Under the pieces are notes generated by a model. That model saw nothing but the letters and a program-made list of their open reading frames with translations. It made no database searches and was not told where the DNA came from. DNA of 13,027 nt. It comes from JAZKFT01 sp043760535. Its GTDB lineage: Bacteria; Bacteroidota; Bacteroidia; Chitinophagales; Chitinophagaceae. The stretch is from the NCBI GenBank assembly GCA_043760535.1, contig JAYUOV010000155.1, forward strand, positions 1-13,027, given 5' to 3'. Each line of letters starts with the position of its first letter. The stretch's first letter is position 1. Below, one piece after another: positions 7,943 to 13,027 of this stretch. The position numbers and the translations under genes are program-made.

Positions 7943-9910
7943 ATGAAAAAAGTATACTTGTTAATTTTCGTCGGCGTTGTATTTTCAACTTTTCTTAATG
8001 CACAGATACAACTGCCTATTTACGAACCCTTTGCTGGCACCCTCGGTTCTTTGGCTGGACAAAATAGCTGGGGTGGTAACACGACACCCGGCAATGGCGC
8101 ACAGGTTGTAAGTACCCCTCTTAGTTATCCTGGTTTGGCTGCTACATCAGGCACCAACGGTATTATTTTTGGCAGCCAACCTAGTGGCGGAACCCAGGGT
8201 TTGGGCTTTGCAACCCAAACAACTAAAATGTATGCATCTTTTTTGATTCAATTGCCTACTATGCCGATAGCAGCTGCAAACGGCGCCTATAATTTTGGAT
8301 TTAGCAACGGCACATTTGCTGGTTGTATGTATGCAATACCTAATGGTGATGGTACCACTTTTGAACTGGGTTTTAATGGAACAAATACCCTGCCCGCAGT
8401 AGCAAACAGAACAACGCAGAGTTTTGCACTTAATACTACCATTTTGGTCGTAATGGCTTATACACCTGCAACAGTAGCTAACAACACCACAGGTACGGTT
8501 TCTGCCTGGGTTAATCCAAATGCATCAAGTTTTGGAGGTACAGAACCCACTCCTACTTTTAACGCAATAACTGGCGGTAATGCTGCAACGGCTTCAAGTG
8601 TTTTTATACGTAGTGGACCAGGTACCAACCCAATGAATTTTGATGAGTTACGTGTAGCCAACTCATGGGCCAGTGTAACTTCCACAATGGGATATGTACC
8701 CAATCCATTACCCATTTACGAGCCTTTTGCTTTGAATTTGGGTAGCCTTACTGCACAAAACAGTTGGAGTGGAGATTTTGCAGCCGGTAGTGGTGCTCAG
8801 GTTGTAGATGTACCCCTCACCTATGCTGGTTTATTTGCTGCACCTGTAACTAAGTCGGTTTTATACGGTGTACAAACAAACGGCGGAACGCAGGCATTGG
8901 GCTTTCCAACGAGAACATCTAAAACGTATACCTCTTTTTTGGTTCAATTGCCCAACATGCCGCAGGCACTTGTAAACGGTACCTATAATTTTGGTTTTGG
9001 AAGCACCAATGCCGGGGGCACATTTGCTGGTTGTATGTATGCCATACCAAATGCTGATGGTACTACTTTTGAATTGGGTTTTAATGGCACAAACACGGCA
9101 CCCTCAGCAGCTAATAGAACAGCTCAGAGTTTTCCACTTAATACCGCTACCATTATGGTGGTAATGGCATACACACCTGCAATCGCTGCGGGTACAGGTA
9201 CTGTATCTGCATGGGTTAATCCCGATGCATCAACTTTTGGAATGACGGAGCCAACGCCTACTTTTTCGGGCATTACCGGCGGTAATGCCACTTCGGTTGC
9301 TAGTGTTTTTATCCGTAGTGGCGCCGCAACAAATCCAATGTATTTTGATGAGTTACGGGTAGGATCTTCGTGGAGCGATGTAACGACTTATGCAGTTCTG
9401 CTCCCAGTATCGATAACAGGCCTTAAACTAACCACCAGAGAAAACGTAAGTTCCATCAGCTGGAAATCTCAAACAGAAATTAATTTTGACAAGTACGTAG
9501 TATTATACAGTCGTAACGGAAGAGATTTTAAAGAAGTTGGTTCTGTAAAAGGCAAGGGTAGTAATAATACATATTCATTTAATTACACACATTATGGCGA
9601 AGGGTTTTTTAAATTAAAACTGGTAGATGTGGATGGCCGTTTTGTATATAGCGATGTACTTTATGCCAATGTAAAATCTCTAAATATAAAAATGGGTCCC
9701 AACCCGTTTGTTGACAGGCTTTATATTACAGGCATGCCAGAAGGTATCAATATAGCAGAACTATATACCATAGCCGGATCCAGGGTTAAAACACAAGTAA
9801 TAAAAGACGGCAATAGCACCTTTTTATTACCATCATTGCCAGCAGGAAAATACGTTGTAAAGATTTCTAATAATGGTAAAAGAGTGTATTCAACGGTTGT
9901 TATAAAATAA
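7943..9910 (+). CDS. T9SS-exported protein with two tandem copies of an unrecognised ~225-residue domain
   Basis: A 655-residue secreted protein. The signal peptide is residues 1-20 (L-N-A before Q21). Two homologous domains follow, at ~25-246 and ~257-480. Each opens with P-I-Y-E-P-F, contains G-G-T-Q-G/A-L-G-F, F-A-G-C-M-Y-A-I-P-N, T-T-F-E-L-G-F-N-G-T-N-T and V-S-A-W-V-N-P, and ends in N-P-M-x-F-D-E-L-R-V. The only two cysteines, 128 and 364, are equivalent positions of the repeats. Length and beta-rich composition resemble LamG-like/jelly-roll modules, but I do not recognise the family. Residues ~487-577 form a fibronectin-III-like module common in T9SS cargo (L-P-V-S-I-T-G-L, I-S-W-K-S-Q-T-E-I-N, V-D-V-D-G). 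The C-terminus (~583-655; G-P-N-P-F, G-K-Y-V-V-K-I, final V-V-I-K) is a type A sorting domain. The protein is therefore predicted to cross the outer membrane by T9SS and be surface-attached or released. It has its own upstream gap and terminator, so it is probably transcribed alone. Confidence 0.85.
   Translation: MKKVYLLIFVGVVFSTFLNAQIQLPIYEPFAGTLGSLAGQNSWGGNTTPGNGAQVVSTPLSYPGLAATSGTNGIIFGSQPSGGTQGLGFATQTTKMYASFLIQLPTMPIAAANGAYNFGFSNGTFAGCMYAIPNGDGTTFELGFNGTNTLPAVANRTTQSFALNTTILVVMAYTPATVANNTTGTVSAWVNPNASSFGGTEPTPTFNAITGGNAATASSVFIRSGPGTNPMNFDELRVANSWASVTSTMGYVPNPLPIYEPFALNLGSLTAQNSWSGDFAAGSGAQVVDVPLTYAGLFAAPVTKSVLYGVQTNGGTQALGFPTRTSKTYTSFLVQLPNMPQALVNGTYNFGFGSTNAGGTFAGCMYAIPNADGTTFELGFNGTNTAPSAANRTAQSFPLNTATIMVVMAYTPAIAAGTGTVSAWVNPDASTFGMTEPTPTFSGITGGNATSVASVFIRSGAATNPMYFDELRVGSSWSDVTTYAVLLPVSITGLKLTTRENVSSISWKSQTEINFDKYVVLYSRNGRDFKEVGSVKGKGSNNTYSFNYTHYGEGFFKLKLVDVDGRFVYSDVLYANVKSLNIKMGPNPFVDRLYITGMPEGINIAELYTIAGSRVKTQVIKDGNSTFLLPSLPAGKYVVKISNNGKRVYSTVVIK
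8015..8677 (+). repeat. Copy 1 of the internal tandem domain duplication
   Basis: This encodes residues ~25-245 of the T9SS protein. It aligns along its whole length with copy 2, offset by 232 codons, and similarity is visible in the DNA as well, for example CATTTACGA(A/G)CC at the start of both. Copy 2 carries a few extra residues in G-S-T-N-A-G-G before F-A-G-C. Confidence 0.85.
8711..9382 (+). repeat. Copy 2 of the internal tandem domain duplication
   Basis: This encodes residues ~257-480. The central block from F-A-G-C-M-Y to N-G-T-N-T is nearly identical to copy 1, while the first third has diverged more. That pattern points to an old duplication with selection on the core. Confidence 0.85.
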
Positions 9911-9913
9911 AAT

Positions 9914-9956
9914 ATGTGGCCATATCTATACAGGTGCATTGTAGATATGGCCGCAT
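9914..9956 (+). terminator. Strong hairpin after the T9SS gene
   Basis: Arms 9914-9928 and 9942-9956 pair over 15 positions with a single G-T wobble (core GGCCATATCTA / TAGATATGGCC exact), with a 13-base loop. It begins 4 bp after the TAA stop. The tail TTACCC is not U-rich. The position makes it the likely transcript end, separating this gene from the downstream antiporter gene. Confidence 0.65.
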
Positions 9957-10052
9957 TTACCCTATGCCTGAAAGTTTAGGTAAAAAATTACCAGTTTAGA
10001 TAAAGGGTTAAAATTAATCTTGCTCTATTTATTGTATTACAACCTTGCCTGA

Positions 10053-11396
10053 ATGATAGCTTCTATTCGAAATTATTTTAGCCCGCCCGATGAATTGGGT
10101 ATAGAAACAACGGGTGATGAAATGAAACATCGCTACAACAAGTTACGATGGTCGGTATTTTTATCGGCCACCTTTGGGTACGGGTTGTATTATGTATGTC
10201 GGCTTAGTTTAAATGTAATTAAAAAGCCGCTGATTAACGGAGGTTATGTAACAGAATCGCAACTAGGTATTATAGGCTCGGCCTTATTTTTTGCGTATGC
10301 AATAGGAAAGTTAACCAATGGTTTTTTAGCCGACAGAAGCGATATTAAAAAATTTATGGCGACCGGCCTGCTCGTTTCGGCACTTATTAATTTAGCCCTG
10401 GGCTTCACTTCTTCGTTTATTCTTTTTGCTATTCTTTGGGGCATCAATGGATGGTTTCAATCAATGGGCTCCACGCCGGCCATTATTTCAATAACCCGTT
10501 GGTTCAGTAATAAAGAGCGTGGTACTTTTTATGGTTTTTTTAGTGCCAGCCATAATATTGGCGAAGCTGCCACCTTTATTGTTACCGCTTTACTGGTAAC
10601 AAGTTTTGGCTGGCAATGGGGTTTTTGGGGTGCTGGTATTATTGGGTTGTTGGGTGTAGCGCTTATTGCTATTTTTCTACACCACAGCCCGCAAAGCAAA
10701 GGGCTACCAACTGTAGGGGTGTTTAAAAATGATATTGTACCTGTAAGTACTTCGGGCAAATCTGTAGGTGCCATGCAATTAGACGTGTTGAAGAATCCAT
10801 TTATCTGGATACTTGCATTATCAAGTGCATTTATGTATGTAAGCCGATACGCTATAAATAGCTGGGGCATATTGTTTTTAGAAACACACAAAGGATACTC
10901 TACACTACAAGCAAGTTCTATCATATCTGTAAGTTCTGTTAGTGGTATTATTGGTAATATTATCTCGGGTCTTATTTCGGATAAATTTTTTAAAGGCAAA
11001 CGAAATATGCCTGCCCTCATATTTGGTGTGCTCAATGCGGTGTCGCTTTCTTTATTTTTATTTAACCCCAAAGGCCATCTGTGGTTAGATACGTTGAGTA
11101 TGGTATTGTTCGGCTTGGCCATTGGTGTATTGATTTGTTTTTTGGGCGGCTTAATGGCAGTAGATATCGCATCGAAAAAAGCAGCAGGCACAGCAGTAGG
11201 CATAGTAGGTATAGCAAGTTATATTGGAGCGGCCATACAAGATATTGTGAGCGGCTCCTTAATACAAAAAAATAAAACGGTGATTGGCGGTGTGGTACAT
11301 TATGAATTTACACAAATAAGTTACTTGTGGATTGGTGCCGCAGTTATTTCGTTTTTGCTTGCACTATTGGTATGGAATGCAAAGCCAAAAGATTGA
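10053..11396 (+). CDS. GlpT/UhpC-type organophosphate:phosphate antiporter (MFS)
   Basis: A 447-residue inner-membrane carrier of the major facilitator superfamily, organophosphate:Pi antiporter group, with 12 predicted membrane segments split by a central loop (~210-245). Features shared with E. coli GlpT are clear: Arg50 in Y-Y-V-C-R, His167 in S-H-N-I-G and Arg265 in Y-V-S-R-Y correspond to substrate-binding Arg45, His165 and Arg269. The MFS loop motif G-F-L-A-D-R-S-D is at 90-97, W-F-S-N-K-E-R-G at 150-157, H-S-P-Q-S-K-G-L-P at 211-219, and K-K-A-A-G-T-A-V-G at 375-383. Family members import glycerol 3-phosphate or hexose phosphates against phosphate; UhpC relatives act as sensors. The N-terminus from the first ATG resembles the family's amphipathic leader, so that start is kept over Met24. 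It follows the T9SS gene by 142 bp behind a hairpin. Nearby GDPD genes favour glycerol 3-phosphate as substrate, but hexose phosphates are not excluded. Confidence 0.9.
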   Translation: MIASIRNYFSPPDELGIETTGDEMKHRYNKLRWSVFLSATFGYGLYYVCRLSLNVIKKPLINGGYVTESQLGIIGSALFFAYAIGKLTNGFLADRSDIKKFMATGLLVSALINLALGFTSSFILFAILWGINGWFQSMGSTPAIISITRWFSNKERGTFYGFFSASHNIGEAATFIVTALLVTSFGWQWGFWGAGIIGLLGVALIAIFLHHSPQSKGLPTVGVFKNDIVPVSTSGKSVGAMQLDVLKNPFIWILALSSAFMYVSRYAINSWGILFLETHKGYSTLQASSIISVSSVSGIIGNIISGLISDKFFKGKRNMPALIFGVLNAVSLSLFLFNPKGHLWLDTLSMVLFGLAIGVLICFLGGLMAVDIASKKAAGTAVGIVGIASYIGAAIQDIVSGSLIQKNKTVIGGVVHYEFTQISYLWIGAAVISFLLALLVWNAKPKD

Positions 11397-11699
11397 GTTG
11401 TGAGAGCAGCCTGTCCGTAGCTTTTTTCTTAAAGGTCGTATCATTCGCTTAACGGAGTATTGTAAGGGATCAGTATTTTTTGTGTCAGCCCATAGCGCCT
11501 TTACTGCGCTGGCAATAAGGCAAAAAGTATCGAATCGAAAGCGTGGCATTTATGGTTATTTTATTAAAAATATTTTTGTGTATTTGTGCATTAATCTTAA
11601 AGACTTTACTTATATTTATGAATCTTAAAAATAAGGGGCAACAAAAGGTAAAAGTAGAAAATATTTTGCTTTACAGAACAGGATGTAACCATACTGGAA

Positions 11700-11837
11700 A
11701 TGAGCAATTTTGGGTTAGTAATTTATGAAGAACCGAATGAACAAATTGTTGTATCTGGTTCTACAAAACACATAAAAATATGTTATTATAAACTACTTTT
11801 TACAGGCTTTTTCAAGCCTTTTAGGCAGCAGCAATAA
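11700..11837 (+). CDS. Weak small ORF, 45 residues, no known family
   Basis: An ATG-started frame encodes a mixed peptide (starts M-S-N-F-G-L-V-I-Y-E-E-P-N-E-Q, ends K-P-F-R-Q-Q-Q). The open frame extends upstream to a TAG at 11655. It lacks a signal peptide or recognisable motif and overlaps a terminator-like hairpin, which argues against a real gene. It is listed only because nothing else explains this stretch. Confidence 0.12.
   Translation: MSNFGLVIYEEPNEQIVVSGSTKHIKICYYKLLFTGFFKPFRQQQ
11804..11822 (+). terminator. Intrinsic-terminator-like stem with short U-tail
   Basis: Arms AGGCTT (11804-11809) and AAGCCT (11814-11819) flank the loop TTTC and are followed by TTT. The stem is only 6 bp. 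It lies about 400 bp beyond the antiporter stop and could end its transcript or that of a small RNA. On the other strand the tail is not U-rich. Confidence 0.35.
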
Positions 11838-12087
11838 GGTATAAAAGCAAAATAGCGTAACATCAGAATCTTATAAAAATTAACTGCATCAACCAGAATA
11901 TTTTAACCGCAATATAATATAACACTATAGAGTAATTTAAACAGAAAAAAACGATGAATAAGAAGAGTTGACTTTTTGAAAGAGAGTCGGGTATGTAAAA
12001 CTTTTCAGGGTTGTCTGCTTGGTTTTTCTTACAACGATATGGAAAACCCATTTTCATCCTGATGTTTGTAGCACAACCTTTTTAAGC

Positions 12088-12119
12088 TTTGTATTTACGA
12101 TACCATATTTATATATTTC
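12088..12119 (+). promoter_or_regulatory. Bacteroidota-type promoter candidate
   Basis: TTTG at 12088-12091 and TATATTTC at 12112-12119 are separated by 20 bases. This fits the Bacteroidota -33 TTTG / -7 TAnnTTTG pattern with one mismatch in the last base. Initiation would fall near 12126, about 57 bases before the small ORF at 12183. Chance matches are common in A/T-rich DNA. Confidence 0.35.
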
Positions 12120-12182
12120 CTTATTGGTTAAGCTATCATAAAATGCCATTTATGTAAAATAAGGAGATTGAATTATTGCTGT

Positions 12183-12332
12183 ATGAAAAATTATAATTTA
12201 CTTGTGAACAGTGGCTTGCTATTATGTGTTGCTGCGTATGCTACTTCCCTGCCACCTGCTGCCACCCGCAGCATCTGTCCTCATCGTATACCCGCCCGGG
12301 AATATCACATTGTACCGCTTTTTTCCGGCTAA
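12183..12332 (+). CDS. Small signal-peptide-like ORF, 49 residues, possibly a gene remnant
   Basis: The N-terminus looks exported: M-K-N-Y-N, then a hydrophobic L-L-V-N-S-G-L-L-L-C-V-A-A-Y-A with a plausible cut after A-Y-A, followed by a Pro/Ala-rich stretch and a stop after F-S-G. An AAGGAG lies at 12161-12166, 16 bases before the ATG, which is rather far for a working ribosome site. A promoter-like element precedes it. Overlapping frames in the following 100 bases stay open only briefly, so it could be the 5' end of a frameshifted secreted-protein gene. No homologous family is recognised. Confidence 0.25.
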   Translation: MKNYNLLVNSGLLLCVAAYATSLPPAATRSICPHRIPAREYHIVPLFSG

Positions 12333-12630
12333 TGCTAGCAGAAGGTAATGATGCTTATTCTAATGCCTGCCTTTTTACCAATAATCTCATGTATATTTTA
12401 GAAATAGCCGTTTGGGTCGTAAACAAAAAAAATTGAAAACAATCAAACTTCTTAAAAAGAAACATCCTCGGCTATTAGGCTATTTATGCTGCTATTTGCC
12501 TGTATTCAGATGCTGTAGCAGGGTATGGCCACACCAATTATTTTGGCATTATTATAAGAATTACCAGTAAAATCGTACTAAATAAACGTTGAACAATTGC
12601 ATTACCATAAAGATTTAATCTCTATTCACT

Positions 12631-13027
12631 ATGAACTCTAAAATTAACCTAACCGCGATGACGAGAACCGTTACCGGGGGGCAAATGAAAAAGTCAAATG
12701 ACAGCCCTTTTGACTCAAACAACAATGTACTGGCATCTTTCCCCATGGGAAAAGACAAACACGCTTTCAACAATCATAAACGCATCAAGACCAGCGGCTT
12801 GATGGCTTTTTTGCTGGTCTTGACAACTTTTGCCGTGCAGGCACAAATTTCCAGAGCAACAGGTGGCGGAGCCCAAATACTATCAAATACTACAACAACT
12901 AACAACAATGTAGGTATAAATAATAGGGCGCCTACTGCCACATTAGATATTGTAGGTGCTGGAGGTTATTCTACGGATTTCAAAAGTACGGGCAGAGGGC
13001 TTTTCAAAAGTAATTATGCTGGTATTT
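12631..13027 (+). CDS. N-terminus of an exported protein with a VGI-type motif, cut by window edge
   Basis: An open frame of 132 residues runs off the right edge. ATG 12631 is the first after an in-frame TAA at 12616. It encodes ~55 hydrophilic residues before the hydrophobic core and signal peptidase site (G-L-M-A-F-L-L-V-L-T-T-F-A-V-Q-A before Q72). An internal start at Met39 (M-G-K-D-K-H) would give a normal-length signal peptide of 33 residues. The mature part begins with a Gly/Asn/Thr-rich stretch and N-V-G-I-N-N-R-A-P-T-A-T-L-D-I at 93-107. This resembles the N-V-G-I-G-T-x-x-P-x-A-x-L-D-V motif at the start of many Bacteroidota cell-surface or tail-fibre-like proteins, some ending in a peptidase S74 chaperone domain. 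The C-terminus is not visible, so the full architecture is unknown. There is no evident link to the GDPD locus. Confidence 0.75.
   Translation, partial: MNSKINLTAMTRTVTGGQMKKSNDSPFDSNNNVLASFPMGKDKHAFNNHKRIKTSGLMAFLLVLTTFAVQAQISRATGGGAQILSNTTTTNNNVGINNRAPTATLDIVGAGGYSTDFKSTGRGLFKSNYAGI

Larger units (their letters stand above)
11397..12630. other. 1.2-kb region without a convincing gene
   Basis: All frames are broken by frequent stops, and no recognisable domain, tRNA or rRNA is visible. It contains a hairpin at 11488-11513 (GCC-cat-AGCGC, 7-base loop, GCGCT-GGC), a terminator-like stem (11804-11822), a promoter-like element (12088-12119) and three weak short ORFs. These are 11700-11837, 12183-12332, and one that would need a TTG start at 12433-12570. 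Two of the short ORFs begin like signal peptides. It may be decayed sequence or a regulatory or RNA region. Confidence 0.4.

Noticed and set aside
9979..9992. Small inverted repeat GGTAA-AAAA-TTACC upstream of the antiporter gene
   Set aside because: Five mostly A/T pairs are expected by chance in this composition.
10529..11203. Long minus-strand ORF (224 residues) opposite the antiporter gene
   Set aside because: It lies fully antisense to a clear MFS carrier, has no domain-like features, and is explained by the codon bias of the real gene.
11411..11430. T6 run after a weak AGC/GCT pairing just past the antiporter stop
   Set aside because: The stem has only 3 good pairs with a 10-base loop, too weak to call a terminator.
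11364..11549. Minus-strand 61-residue ORF across the antiporter stop
   Set aside because: It overlaps the end of a real gene on the other strand and shows no family features.
11543..11728. Plus-strand 61-residue ORF with a hydrophobic start
   Set aside because: No recognisable motif, low-complexity A/T-rich codons and no start signal; best seen as chance.
11863..12057. Minus-strand ORF of 64 residues with a hydrophobic stretch
   Set aside because: Hydrophobicity follows from A/T-rich sequence; there is no promoter, ribosome site or motif.
12224..12436. Plus-strand 70-residue Cys-rich ORF
   Set aside because: Composition is unnatural, and it overlaps the more plausible signal-peptide-like frame at 12183.
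12652..12690. Possible double-glycine leader (V-T-G-G-Q) in the last gene
   Set aside because: Spacing of the hydrophobic residues before the GG is off by one from the usual pattern, and a conventional signal peptide follows, so a bacteriocin-type leader is unlikely.
1..13027. CRISPR arrays, tRNA or rRNA genes, transposase genes
   Set aside because: No regularly spaced direct repeats, no cloverleaf or rRNA-like sequence and no transposase motifs were seen on either strand.

Overview
The window looks like chromosomal DNA of a Bacteroidota bacterium, probably close to the Chitinophagaceae, although the sequence alone cannot fix the family. The grounds are a SusC/SusD outer-membrane uptake pair, a FecR anti-sigma protein with a C-terminal DUF4974-type domain, a type IX secretion (T9SS) C-terminal sorting domain, low-GC A/T-rich gene starts without strong Shine-Dalgarno sites, and a TTTG / TAnnTTTG-like promoter.

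Layout. Bases 1-842 are the 3' part of fecR, cut by the window edge. After a strong intercistronic hairpin comes a tight same-strand cluster: susC (925-4107), susD (4133-5482), a PKD-GDPD protein with a lipoprotein-like N-terminus (5515-6690) and a second exported GDPD (6733-7626). Gaps within the cluster are 25, 32 and 42 bp. A 316-bp gap with a hairpin and a palindrome follows. Next are a 655-residue T9SS-exported protein with two copies of a ~225-residue domain (7943-9910), closed by a terminator-like hairpin, and a GlpT/UhpC-type organophosphate antiporter (10053-11396). About 1.2 kb without a convincing gene follows, with only small ORFs and a promoter-like element. The window ends inside the 5' part of an exported protein with a VGI-type motif (12631 to the edge).

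How the genes may work together. The simplest reading is an acquisition locus for glycerophosphodiesters. A sigma/FecR pair would sense or control expression, SusCD would bring the substrate across the outer membrane, the two GDPD enzymes would release sn-glycerol 3-phosphate plus an alcohol at the surface or in the periplasm, and the GlpT-like carrier would import the glycerol 3-phosphate in exchange for phosphate. The individual families are recognised from clear motifs. The pathway linking them is inference, as is the inclusion of the T9SS protein and the antiporter, which sit outside the tight cluster.
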